Assembly: GCA_049612785.1 (NCBI GenBank)
Contig: JBMZBW010000030.1
Location: 1 to 24,417, forward strand
Length of the DNA: 24,417 nt
Source of the DNA: UBA7985 sp049612785
GTDB lineage: Bacteria; Pseudomonadota; Alphaproteobacteria; UBA7985
Direction: 5' to 3'
Shown piece by piece: positions 7,869-16,287 of this stretch; positions within the stretch are counted from its first letter, which is position 1, and the number at the start of each line of letters is the position of its first letter. The notes under the pieces are model-generated. The model made no database searches. It worked only from the letters and a program-made list of their open reading frames with translations, and was not told the origin of the DNA. A program made the position numbers and the translations under genes.

Positions 7869-9551
7869 GTGTCCGGTTCGGAATTTGATTACGTGATCGT
7901 TGGCAGTGGTTCTGCGGGTTCCATCATGGCGGCGCGGTTGACGGAAGACCCCTCGGTTAGCGTCGTTTTGCTGGAGTTTGGTGGGTCGGATCGATCGATT
8001 TTCGTTCAGATGCCCACGGCGCTGTCTATCCCCATGACCAAGGATCAATTCAACTGGGGCTACTGGTCCGACCCTGAGCCGGGTCTGGATGGTCGGGTCA
8101 TGGACTGTCCGCGGGGAAAGGTTCTGGGCGGCTCTTCCTCCATTAATGGCATGGCCTATGTTCGCGGCTGTGCCGGGGATCTGAACCAGTGGGAAGAGGC
8201 GGGGGCCGAGGGCTGGAATTATGCCAGCCTACTGCCGTACTACCGCCGCATGGAAAACACCGCTTGGGGCGATGATGCCTATCGCGGGCGAGAGGGCGAA
8301 GTTGGCGTCGGCAACGGCAATGATCGACTGATGAACCCCCTCTATGATGCCTTTATTCGGGCGGGTGAGCAGGCGGGTTATCCTGTCACGGAAGACTACA
8401 ACGGCTATCAGCAAGAGGGCTTTTCGCCCATGCAGATGAACGTCGCCGGCGGGGTTCGGCAGTCAACGGCCAACGCTTATCTCGCCCCCGCCCGCAAGCG
8501 CTCGAATCTTACCATTATCACCGGCGTTATGGCGCAGCGCGTGATCCTTGACGGCACCAAAGCCACCGGTGTGGAAATCACCAAAGACGGCAAAACGGCG
8601 CAGGTTACGGCGCGGCGTGAAGTTGTTCTGGCGGCTGGTTCTATCGGCTCGCCAACCCTGCTGCAGCGCTCGGGCATTGGCCCGGCTCAGGTGCTGAAAG
8701 ACGCCGGTGTGATGCCGGTGGTTGATTTGCCGGGGGTCGGCGCGAACCTGCAGGATCACTTGGAGGTCTACTTCCAATACCGCTGCACCAAACCCATTAC
8801 GCTGAACGGACGTTTGAACCCGATTAGCAAGGCGTGGATCGGGGCGCGATGGATGCTGACCAAAACCGGTCTTGGCGCAACCAACCACTTCGAATCCTGT
8901 GCTTTCATTCGCTCTGATAAGGGTGTGCAGTGGCCGGATATTCAGTACCACTTCCTGCCCGCCGCGATGCGCTACGACGGGCGCGCGGCTTTTGACGGGC
9001 ACGGTTTCCAGGTCCACGTTGGCCCGAACAAGCCGCATAGCCGGGGGCGGGTCGCGATCAAGTCACCGGTGGCCGAAGACGCGCCGAGCATTCTGTTCAA
9101 CTACCTCACCGATGAGCGTGACGTTCAAGACTGGCGCAAAGCCATTCGCCTGACCCGCGAGATCCTGCAGCAGGACGCGCTCGCAGAATTCCGGGGTGAT
9201 GAGATCCAGCCCGGTTTCCACATCGAAAGCGATGAAGCCATCGACCAGTGGGTGCGCGAAAATGTTGAGAGCGCCTATCACCCGTCCTGTACCTGCAAGA
9301 TGGGTCGGGACGATGATCCCATGGCTGTCCTCGACCGCGAATGTCGCGTGCGCGGGGTTCAGAATCTGCGGGTGGCTGACAGTTCGATTTTCCCTGTCAT
9401 CACCAACGGGAACCTCAACGCGCCGTCGATGATGGTGGGTGAGCGGGCTTCGGACATTATCGCCGGAAAAGACCTGCTGCCGCCAAGCAACGCGCCGGCG
9501 TGGTTTGATCCTGAGTGGGAAACCCGCCAGCGGATCGGCAGCGCAGCCTAG
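7869..9551 (+). CDS. betA: GMC-family FAD oxidoreductase, choline dehydrogenase-like
   Basis: A 560-residue flavoprotein that oxidises an alcohol to an aldehyde. The FAD-binding motif VIVGSGSAGSIMAARL is at the N-terminus. The GMC signature GKVLGGSSSINGMAYVRG and the second signature AAGSIGSPTLLQRSGIG follow. The catalytic His471 lies in YHPSCTCKMG, and the C-terminal TNGNLNAPSMMVGE segment carries the second active-site region. Resemblance to BetA (choline to betaine aldehyde) extends through the whole protein, and the length matches. I chose GTG 7869 because AAGGGGG precedes it; TTG 7854 is an alternative. No betB, betC or betI is nearby, and the gene follows potFGHI, so the natural substrate may be another amino alcohol. 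The betA symbol is by resemblance only. Confidence 0.82.
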   Translation: MSGSEFDYVIVGSGSAGSIMAARLTEDPSVSVVLLEFGGSDRSIFVQMPTALSIPMTKDQFNWGYWSDPEPGLDGRVMDCPRGKVLGGSSSINGMAYVRGCAGDLNQWEEAGAEGWNYASLLPYYRRMENTAWGDDAYRGREGEVGVGNGNDRLMNPLYDAFIRAGEQAGYPVTEDYNGYQQEGFSPMQMNVAGGVRQSTANAYLAPARKRSNLTIITGVMAQRVILDGTKATGVEITKDGKTAQVTARREVVLAAGSIGSPTLLQRSGIGPAQVLKDAGVMPVVDLPGVGANLQDHLEVYFQYRCTKPITLNGRLNPISKAWIGARWMLTKTGLGATNHFESCAFIRSDKGVQWPDIQYHFLPAAMRYDGRAAFDGHGFQVHVGPNKPHSRGRVAIKSPVAEDAPSILFNYLTDERDVQDWRKAIRLTREILQQDALAEFRGDEIQPGFHIESDEAIDQWVRENVESAYHPSCTCKMGRDDDPMAVLDRECRVRGVQNLRVADSSIFPVITNGNLNAPSMMVGERASDIIAGKDLLPPSNAPAWFDPEWETRQRIGSAA

Positions 9552-10753
9552 AACGAGCCTCGCGCTGCTGCCACAGCCCCGGTCAGCTCAGCGATCAGCA
9601 ACGCCGGTTCTTCGATGCCAACCGAAAGGCGGAAGAAGCCTTCGGTGATGCCCAATTCAGCCCGTGCTTCCGCCGTCAGGCCACGATGGGAGCTGGACGC
9701 GGGATGCGAGAGCGTTGTGCCAATATCGCCGAGCGTCGGTGCAAAGGGAATTTCGCCCGCCGCTCTGATAAAGGCGTTGGCCTGCGCCCGACCGCCGGCA
9801 ATGCGGAAGCTGACCATGTTACCGGGGTTGGAACCGAGCAGGGCTTGAGCTTTGGCAGCGTCTGGATGGTCGCTGCGGCCCGGATAAATCACAGCCTCAA
9901 CCCCTGCCAGACCTGCGAGGTGATCGGCAATCATGCCCGCGTTACGCTGGGCTCGCTCAAAGCGAAGATCAAAGGAATGAAGGCCGCGTTCTGCCATCCA
10001 GCAGTCCCAGGGCGATGGCGTCAGTCCCCAGGTGACGGCTGCATCAACGATGGGTTGGCGCAACGCAGCGTCAGCAACCGAAACATAGCCCAAAGTGACG
10101 TCCGAATGCCCCGCGAGCAGCTTGGTCACCGAATGGATGACAATATCTGCGCCATGGTCGTATGCGCGGATCGCGCGTGGGGTGGTGAAGGTGTTATCGA
10201 CCATCAGGTACGCTTCATGTTTGGCCGTTACGGCTGCAATCCCATCCAGATCAGCAATCCGCAAAGTGGGATTAGAGACCACTTCAACAAGAACCAGCTT
10301 GGTCTCTGGCCGCATTGCTGCGGCGACGTTGGCTGCGTCTCCGGCATCTACAAAAGTGCACTCGATGCCAAACCTCGGCAAATCCTGGGTGAGCAAGCGT
10401 AGGCTTCGGCCATAGAGCTGGTCGCCAGCGACGATGTGATCTCCCGCCCTCAACAGACCCAAAAACACCGCAGAAATGGCGCCCATTCCGGACCCCAGCA
10501 CCAGCCCTTGAGTGGGAGACCCTTCGAGCGCGTCAATCTTGGCCGCGACCACATCCGCATTGGGGTGTCCTTCACGGGCGTAGGTGTAACCATGCGCTCG
10601 GCCCTCGTATTGGTCGTCCAGCGCATCGGCGTCCGGTGATGAGTAGACAACGGCAGGCTGTAAAGGGGTTCCAACAGCCTGAGAAACGGACGTGGGAAAA
10701 GGGGTTCGGCGGACAAGGTTCGGCTTGTTCTGGTTCGATTGGTCAGAGGCCAT
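9548..10753 (-). CDS. PLP-dependent Cys/Met metabolism enzyme (cystathionine gamma-synthase/lyase-like)
   Basis: A 401-residue cytoplasmic enzyme of the trans-sulfuration PLP family. Visible features are the YAR motif (Tyr58, Arg60), the cofactor-stacking Tyr114 (DQLYGRS), the conserved SNPTL at 160-164, Asp186 in VDNTF, and the PLP lysine Lys211 in SVTKLLAGHSD. The C-terminal SHPASSSHRG and FFRLSVGIEEP are typical. The family includes cystathionine gamma-synthase, cystathionine gamma- and beta-lyases, methionine gamma-lyase and O-acyl-homoserine sulfhydrylases; the sequence alone does not decide among them. VEVVSNPTL in place of the common ETPSNPT is a small departure. It is divergent from the MFS gene. 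Its stop codon shares a CTAG with the stop of the facing GMC gene. Confidence 0.87.
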   Translation of the reverse strand: MASDQSNQNKPNLVRRTPFPTSVSQAVGTPLQPAVVYSSPDADALDDQYEGRAHGYTYAREGHPNADVVAAKIDALEGSPTQGLVLGSGMGAISAVFLGLLRAGDHIVAGDQLYGRSLRLLTQDLPRFGIECTFVDAGDAANVAAAMRPETKLVLVEVVSNPTLRIADLDGIAAVTAKHEAYLMVDNTFTTPRAIRAYDHGADIVIHSVTKLLAGHSDVTLGYVSVADAALRQPIVDAAVTWGLTPSPWDCWMAERGLHSFDLRFERAQRNAGMIADHLAGLAGVEAVIYPGRSDHPDAAKAQALLGSNPGNMVSFRIAGGRAQANAFIRAAGEIPFAPTLGDIGTTLSHPASSSHRGLTAEARAELGITEGFFRLSVGIEEPALLIAELTGAVAAARGSF

Positions 10754-10880
10754 GATGATTCTGCAGATTCAGTGTTGAAGAGTGGTTCATAATCGGCGTG
10801 CGTGCCGCGAAAATACAAGAACTGGTTTCGACCATCCGGCAAGCAAAGAGGTGATAACCCGTTTTACTGGTACGCCAACT

Positions 10881-12125
10881 GTGACCAACGCCAACCCCTC
10901 CGAAGCTTTACAGGCCCTGCCCATTCCGGCGGATCGGCGGGTGCGTGTGGTGGTAAGCCTGATCGTCTCCATGACGTTGGTGGCGCTGGGGAATGGCTTG
11001 CTGTTTGCCTTTGTACCCATCCGTTTGGCTGGCCTTGGTTTCGAGCCCTTCGTGGCGGGAACCCTGATCGTCGTTCTGGCTGTGGGCGGGTTCATCGGCT
11101 GCTTTGTTGCCGGGCCGATGATGAAGCGGTTTGGCATGGCGAGGGCCTATATCATCGGGTTGGCCATGCTGCTCTGTGCCCATGCAATCCTCGCGTCGAC
11201 CGCAGCGCCACTGCCGTGGGGCGTTTCTCGGTTGATCTATGGCATTGCGGTCTCTCAGTTGTTCGTTGTGACCTATAGCTGGATTAACGGTTCAGTGACC
11301 AATCAAGCGCGGGGTCGGGTGCAGACCGTGTTCTACTCCTGCTTCATCGTGGGTATGGGGGTCGGCGGTTACGGTATCAGCTTTATGGACGTGACCACCA
11401 ATGTCTCGCCGCGCGTCTCGATGGTTCTGACCACGTTGGCCGTTATTCCCTTGCTGATCCCCGGTTTGCCGACGGTCAATGTCGCGCAGGATTCCGCCAT
11501 CCGTATCAAGCGCACCTGGCAAATCTCACCAGTCGGCTTCATGGGCATGTTCTTTGTCGGTGGACTGACCCTGCTGGTGCAGGGCTTTGCTCCCATCTAC
11601 GGTCAGGCGGTTGGATTTGCACCAGCGCAGATTGGCTTCATGCTGCTTCTGATGCAGATCGGAATCATTGGGGTTCAGATCCCGGCTGGGGTGATTTCTG
11701 ACCGCTGGGATCGGCGCTGGGTGTTGATTGTGTGTGCGCTGATGATCACGGCATTTGCCGGGCTGACCAGTCAGGTCACGGGGCTGAATTTCCTTGTTCT
11801 GGTTGCGGCTTTTGCGCTTTGGGCAGGGGCGACGGAAACCATTTTTTCCATCTCGACAGCACAATCCAACGACCACGCAAAGTCCGATGAATATGTCATG
11901 CTGGCGGCGACGCTCACGATGATCTGGTCTATCGGCGCGACCCTCATTCCGGCAATTACGTCTGTTTTCACCAAGTTTTTCGGCGCGACGGCTTACATGT
12001 ACACGGCAGGCGCGCTTGGTCTGATCTACGCAATATTTGTCGCGGTGCGGATGACCATGCGAACCGGGCCTGAACCGGACTCAACGGCCGAAGCTCATGC
12101 GATTCATGAGCCGCCGCGGTACTGA
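10881..12125 (+). CDS. MFS transporter
   Basis: A protein of about 414 residues with twelve likely membrane segments, belonging to the major facilitator superfamily. The loop after the second segment has the family-type GPMMKRFGMARAY, and the matching loop in the second half is SDRWDRRWVL. It resembles sugar-efflux/YcaD-like MFS proteins in overall layout, but I cannot name a substrate. The start is uncertain: GTG 10881 gives a sensible short N-terminus but lacks a good ribosome-binding site. GTG 10851 and GTG 10782 are in-frame alternatives, the last giving 447 residues. It is divergent from the PLP enzyme gene and is followed at 75 bp by the desaturase-like gene, possibly in one operon. Confidence 0.82.
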   Translation: MTNANPSEALQALPIPADRRVRVVVSLIVSMTLVALGNGLLFAFVPIRLAGLGFEPFVAGTLIVVLAVGGFIGCFVAGPMMKRFGMARAYIIGLAMLLCAHAILASTAAPLPWGVSRLIYGIAVSQLFVVTYSWINGSVTNQARGRVQTVFYSCFIVGMGVGGYGISFMDVTTNVSPRVSMVLTTLAVIPLLIPGLPTVNVAQDSAIRIKRTWQISPVGFMGMFFVGGLTLLVQGFAPIYGQAVGFAPAQIGFMLLLMQIGIIGVQIPAGVISDRWDRRWVLIVCALMITAFAGLTSQVTGLNFLVLVAAFALWAGATETIFSISTAQSNDHAKSDEYVMLAATLTMIWSIGATLIPAITSVFTKFFGATAYMYTAGALGLIYAIFVAVRMTMRTGPEPDSTAEAHAIHEPPRY

Positions 12126-12200
12126 GACAACACCGCGCTTTATCCACGCTTAAACAGAGCCTAGGGTAGCCAGCAGACCGACACCAAGGATCAGGCAGGC

Positions 12201-13091
12201 ATGGATCACCGTGAATTTGTCGCTGGATTAACCCCCGAACAGCGGCGCGAGCTGACCGCCAAGTCAGACCGCGCAGGCCTGCTGCATCTGGCTGGGCACC
12301 TTGGCGTGATTGCAGCGCTTGGCTTGCTGATTTTGGTGCGCGTCCCATTCTGGTGGGTGTTGATGCTGCCGCTGGGGGTGGCGCAGGTGATGCTGTTCAC
12401 CCTGAACCACGAAGCCATCCACCGCACCGTCTTTGCCAGCCGCTGGCTCAACGACTGGATCGCGCGGTTTTGTGGGGTTTTACTGGTTTTGCCACCCGAG
12501 TGGTTCCGGTTTTTCCATTTTGAGCATCACCGCCACACCCAAGACCCCGAACGCGACCCCGAGTTGGCGGGAAAAGCACCGGAAACGCTATGGGAGTATA
12601 TCCGTCACGTCAGTGGAGTTCCGCTGTGGATCGCGTCGTTCAGGGTCGTCGTGGGTAATGCTCTGGGGCGAAATCGGGATGGCTTTGTGCCCGCATCGGG
12701 CCGTTCAAAAGTCCAGCGCGAAGCCCAAATTCTGCTGCTGATCTACACCGTGCTTTTGCTGGGTTCAGTTGCCTTGCAAAGTTTGGCTCTGCTGTGGCTT
12801 TGGGTCGTGCCCGTTATTCTCGGCCAGCCGTTTCTACGGCTCTATCTGATGGCCGAGCACGGTCGATGTGCCTTTGTCGCCAATATGTTTGAGAACAGCC
12901 GCACGACCTTCACCGGGCCAATCATCCGCTTTTTTGCGTGGAACATGCCGTTTCATGCCGAGCACCACGCTTTTCCAACTGTGCCGTTCCATAAATTGCC
13001 AGCCCTGCACAGCATGACCGCGCAGCACCTTCGTGTAACCAGCGAAGGGTACCGCGCGTTCACCGCAGAAACGGTCTCAGAGCTGAACTGA
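12201..13091 (+). CDS. Membrane fatty acid desaturase-family protein
   Basis: A 296-residue integral membrane di-iron protein. The three histidine boxes are present: HEAIH (70-74), HFEHH (106-110, with His112 following) and HAEHH (252-256). A further MAEHG at 218-221 adds a possible iron ligand. Hydrophobic pairs at about 28-66 and 175-213 anchor it in the membrane. The family covers fatty acid desaturases, carotenoid ketolases/hydroxylases and related hydroxylases; the substrate cannot be decided. The start is ATG 12201 with AAGGA ten bases upstream. It follows the MFS gene on the same strand and converges on gabD with only 20 bp between stop codons. Confidence 0.83.
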   Translation: MDHREFVAGLTPEQRRELTAKSDRAGLLHLAGHLGVIAALGLLILVRVPFWWVLMLPLGVAQVMLFTLNHEAIHRTVFASRWLNDWIARFCGVLLVLPPEWFRFFHFEHHRHTQDPERDPELAGKAPETLWEYIRHVSGVPLWIASFRVVVGNALGRNRDGFVPASGRSKVQREAQILLLIYTVLLLGSVALQSLALLWLWVVPVILGQPFLRLYLMAEHGRCAFVANMFENSRTTFTGPIIRFFAWNMPFHAEHHAFPTVPFHKLPALHSMTAQHLRVTSEGYRAFTAETVSELN

Positions 13092-13100
13092 CCAAACGGA

Positions 13101-13123
13101 CTGAGCGTCTGCTAGACGCTCAG
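13101..13123. terminator. Candidate bidirectional hairpin overlapping the gabD stop
   Basis: CTGAGCGTC (13101-13109) and GACGCTCAG (13115-13123) form a perfect 9-bp stem with a 5-nt loop. The gabD stop codon lies in the loop and stem edge. It sits between convergent genes. Neither side has a clear T run, so termination efficiency is uncertain. Confidence 0.5.
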
Positions 13124-14560
13124 GCACATGTACTTCATTTCGAGGTAGTCATCGATGCCGTGGCTGGAGCCTTCGCGACCCAGACCTGATTCCTTGATCC
13201 CGCCAAACGGCGCGACTTCAGTCGAAATGATGCCCGTGTTGATGCCCACAATGCCGTATTCCAGCGCTTCAGCGACCTTGTAAACCCGGGAGAGGTTTTG
13301 GGAGTAGAAGTAGGAAGCGAGACCAAAACGGGTATCGTTGGCTTGCTCGATCACCTCATCATCCGTCTCGAACCGGTACAGGGGCGCCAATGGGCCAAAG
13401 GTTTCTTCCTGCGTAACGGCCATGGAGCGGTCAACGTTGGTCATGATGGTCGGTTCAAAGAACAGACCGCCCAACTCATGCTCCTTGCCGCCCAGAATGA
13501 TGTCTGCGCCCTTGGATACAGCGTCGGCCACGTGTTCCTTGACCTTTTCAACGGCCTGCGGCTCGATCAGGGGACCAAAGGCAACCCCGTCTTCCATGCC
13601 GTTCCCGACTTTCATCTCCTTGATCCGCGCGGAGAATTTCTCGGCGAAAGCGTCATACACGCCGGCCTGAACGTAGATCCGGTTTGCACAGACACAGGTC
13701 TGGCCGTTGTTGCGGAACTTACAGATGATCGCGCCTTCGACCGCAGCGTCGAGGTCTGCGTCATCAAACACAATAAACGGCGCGTTGCCGCCCAGTTCCA
13801 TGGAGGTTTTCTTGATCTGTGGCGCGCACTGTTCCATCAGCTTCGCGCCGACTTCCGTGGAGCCGGTGAAGGACAGCTTGCGCACGGTGGGGTTGGAGGT
13901 GATTTCTGCGCCAATGGCAGACGAAGAGCCCGTCAGCACGGACAGCACGCCCGCTGGAATGCCGGCCTGCTCACCCAGCACACACAGCGCCAGCGCTGAA
14001 TAAGGCGTCGCCGTCGCAGGCTTAACAACCATCGAACAGCCCGCCGCCAGCGCCGCGCCCGCTTTGCGGGTGATCATGGCGTTGGGAAAGTTCCAGGGCG
14101 TAATCGCTGCCGTCACACCAATCGGCTGGCGAATGACTTGGATCCGCTTATCGCGCTGGTGACCGGGGATGATTTCGCCGTAGGTCCGTTTGCCTTCCTC
14201 AGCAAACCATTCAATGAAGCTTGCGCCATAGGCAATTTCACCTTTGGCTTCGGCCAGCGGCTTGCCTTGTTCCAAGGTCAGAAGCTCACCCAAGGCAGAC
14301 TGATTTTCCATCATCAGGTTGTACCATTTGATCAGGATGGCATGACGCTCTTTCGCGGTCATGGCGGCCCAAGCCTGCTGCGCCACGCGGGCACCTTCGA
14401 TGGCTTCAGCCGTTTCGGCAGCGCCCATCTTTGGAACGGTTCCGAGAACTTCGCCCGTTGCTGGGTTGGTGACGTCAATGGTTTCACCGGACTTGGCGTC
14501 CATCCATTGACCGTTGATGTAGCACTGCTGTTTGAAAAGGGGGCTGGAGAGAACGGACAT
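13112..14560 (-). CDS. gabD: Succinate-semialdehyde dehydrogenase (NAD(P)+)
   Basis: A 482-residue aldehyde dehydrogenase. It oxidises succinate semialdehyde to succinate, the last step of GABA and putrescine breakdown, in the cytoplasm. The oxyanion/cofactor motif ITPWNFP is near 153-159. The general base Glu255 lies in MELGGN, and the catalytic Cys289 lies in GQTCVCANR, with a second Cys291 beside it as in GabD proteins. Length and N-terminal YINGQW fit GabD closely. The start is ATG 14558-14560 with AGGAAG upstream. It lies 67 bp downstream of pgi on the same strand, with no clear terminator between. A link to polyamine import by the nearby potFGHI is plausible but is inference. A glutarate-semialdehyde role is an alternative. 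Confidence 0.88.
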   Translation of the reverse strand: MSVLSSPLFKQQCYINGQWMDAKSGETIDVTNPATGEVLGTVPKMGAAETAEAIEGARVAQQAWAAMTAKERHAILIKWYNLMMENQSALGELLTLEQGKPLAEAKGEIAYGASFIEWFAEEGKRTYGEIIPGHQRDKRIQVIRQPIGVTAAITPWNFPNAMITRKAGAALAAGCSMVVKPATATPYSALALCVLGEQAGIPAGVLSVLTGSSSAIGAEITSNPTVRKLSFTGSTEVGAKLMEQCAPQIKKTSMELGGNAPFIVFDDADLDAAVEGAIICKFRNNGQTCVCANRIYVQAGVYDAFAEKFSARIKEMKVGNGMEDGVAFGPLIEPQAVEKVKEHVADAVSKGADIILGGKEHELGGLFFEPTIMTNVDRSMAVTQEETFGPLAPLYRFETDDEVIEQANDTRFGLASYFYSQNLSRVYKVAEALEYGIVGINTGIISTEVAPFGGIKESGLGREGSSHGIDDYLEMKYMCLSV

Positions 14561-14627
14561 GTTCCAAAACTTCCTCGATTTGACTTTCCCTAAGCCTTAA
14601 CCCCCTTACCGGATTCGAGCAAACACC

Positions 14628-16184
14628 TTAGCTCAAGAAAGCCGACAAGCCGCGGGTCGAACCTGACATGCGCGCCAGTGCATCGGGATCGTTCTGGACG
14701 TCCTTAGCCATTTTCTTTCCCAGCTCGACCCCAAATTGGTCAAAGCTGTTGATCCCCCAGACCGCGCCCTCGACGAACACGCGATGCTCATACAGCGATA
14801 CCAACTGGCCCAGCACAAAGGGTGTCAGCCGCTGGTAAGCGATGGTGATCGAAGGTCGGTTGCCGTCAAAGCGGCGCTCCGGCGATGGCTGCGGGTCGTC
14901 TTGCTGTGTGCCGACCATCAACGCCTCTGACTGTGCCAGACAGTTGGCCTTCAGGATGTCGTGCTGGTGCTTGAGGCCCGGTTCGTGGCTCTCAGCGGCG
15001 ATCAGGAACTCTGCCGGGACAATGCGTGTCCCTTGGTGCAGCAGTTGGTAGAAAGCGTGCTGACCGTTGGTTCCCGGCTCCCCCCAAACAATGGGCCCGG
15101 TCATGCCTGAAACCGGCTTCCCGTCCTTGGTGGTGTGCTTGCCGTTGGATTCCATATCCAGCTGCTGCAGATAAGCCGGAAGAAGTCCCAGCCGCTGATC
15201 ATAGGGCAGGACAGCGCGACTTTCGTAACCGCAGAAGTTGTTATGCCACAGCCCAACCAGCGCCAAGATCAAGGGCAGGTTCTGGTCCGGTTCAGCGGTG
15301 AGAAAGTTGGTATCCATCGACAGTGCGCCGGCGAGAAAGTCAGAGAAGTGCTCGGGCCCAATGGCAATCATGATGCTCAGCCCGACCGGTCCCCACATGG
15401 AGTATCGTCCGCCAACCCAGTCTTCGAACCCGAATACCCGGTCGCTGCTGATCCCATAGGCGGAAGTCTTGTCTTCAGCCGTGGATACAGCCGCGAGGTG
15501 CGCACCAAACCGGTCGCCGACGGCGTCTTTCAACCAGCCCACCGCCGTATCTGCATTGGTCAGCGTTTCAATGGTGGTGAAGGTCTTTGACGCAATGATT
15601 ACCAAAGTTCGCTGGGGGTCCAAATGGGCCAAAGTGTCTGCGATATGCGCACCGTCAATGTTGGAGACGAAGTGCGGGGTGATCTGGTCGATGAACGGCG
15701 ACAAGGCGCGGCAGGCCATGGCCGGACCAAGATCTGAACCGCCGATTCCTATGTTGACGACGTCTGTAAACGGCTGTCCGTCAGAAGCGGTAATGGTCCC
15801 ATCGCGCAAGCCTTCTGCAAAAGCTGCCATCTGGTCGAGAGAGGCGCGAACTCCCACGGTGACGTCTTGGCCATCGACCATCACGGGCCGGCTTGGGTCC
15901 GGGCGCAGGGCCGTATGCAAAACGGAACGGCCTTCGGTCACGTTGATGGCTGCACCGCTGAACATGGCTTCGCGCTGGGCCGGGACGCCAGCAGCGTTGG
16001 CCAGCGCGTGAAGCGCTTGCATCGTATCGCTGTCGAGGTTGGTTTTGGAGAAATCCAGCATCAGACCATCATGTTGCGCTGAAAAAGACTCAAAACGACT
16101 TGGGTTCGTATCAAACAGGCTGATGATGGGGCGCTGTTTGGCATCTTTGGCGCGGGCGGTGAGGTCGTTCCAAATATCTTGCAT
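14628..16184 (-). CDS. pgi: Glucose-6-phosphate isomerase
   Basis: A 518-residue cytoplasmic enzyme converting glucose 6-phosphate to fructose 6-phosphate. The first family signature is seen at VGGRYSMWGPVGLSIMIAIG, and the second around FDQFGVELGKKMA near the C-terminus. The general base Glu345 is in MESNGK, and His376 is in NGQHAFYQ, the ring-opening residue. It is somewhat shorter than the enterobacterial enzyme (about 549). The ribosome-binding site before ATG 16182-16184 is weak. A dyad that could be an operator lies about 44 bp upstream of the start, so the gene likely has its own promoter rather than depending on the hydrolase gene upstream. Confidence 0.94.
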   Translation of the reverse strand: MQDIWNDLTARAKDAKQRPIISLFDTNPSRFESFSAQHDGLMLDFSKTNLDSDTMQALHALANAAGVPAQREAMFSGAAINVTEGRSVLHTALRPDPSRPVMVDGQDVTVGVRASLDQMAAFAEGLRDGTITASDGQPFTDVVNIGIGGSDLGPAMACRALSPFIDQITPHFVSNIDGAHIADTLAHLDPQRTLVIIASKTFTTIETLTNADTAVGWLKDAVGDRFGAHLAAVSTAEDKTSAYGISSDRVFGFEDWVGGRYSMWGPVGLSIMIAIGPEHFSDFLAGALSMDTNFLTAEPDQNLPLILALVGLWHNNFCGYESRAVLPYDQRLGLLPAYLQQLDMESNGKHTTKDGKPVSGMTGPIVWGEPGTNGQHAFYQLLHQGTRIVPAEFLIAAESHEPGLKHQHDILKANCLAQSEALMVGTQQDDPQPSPERRFDGNRPSITIAYQRLTPFVLGQLVSLYEHRVFVEGAVWGINSFDQFGVELGKKMAKDVQNDPDALARMSGSTRGLSAFLS

Positions 16185-16227
16185 GGCGGTTCAGGCCCTG
16201 TGTTGAGGGGTGGGGCGAGGAGGTAAA

Positions 16228-16243
16228 TGTAACAAACGTTACA
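16228..16243. promoter_or_regulatory. Perfect 16-bp dyad upstream of pgi, candidate operator
   Basis: TGTAAC (16228-16233) and GTTACA (16238-16243) are exact reverse complements around AAAC. Read on the minus strand, the dyad lies between a possible -35 (TTGAAT) and -10 (TACATT) 15 bp apart, upstream of pgi. TGTAA-N6-TTACA has the geometry of a CRP/FNR-family site. It also resembles the gammaproteobacterial HexR box, but with one extra central base. The regulator is unknown. Confidence 0.55.
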
Positions 16244-16287
16244 AACATTCAAGCTTTTGTTTCATTCGCGGGAGTGGCGTCTTTAAC

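Noticed and set aside
9515..10402. 295-codon plus-strand open frame over the PLP enzyme gene
   Set aside because: Shadow of the real minus-strand gene: no family resemblance, and the opposite strand encodes a complete enzyme with all catalytic residues.
16218..16233. AGGAGG followed by ATG TAA on the plus strand, looking like a start-stop mini-ORF
   Set aside because: It lies on the opposite strand between two minus-strand genes, and the ATG-TAA is part of the pgi dyad; probably chance.
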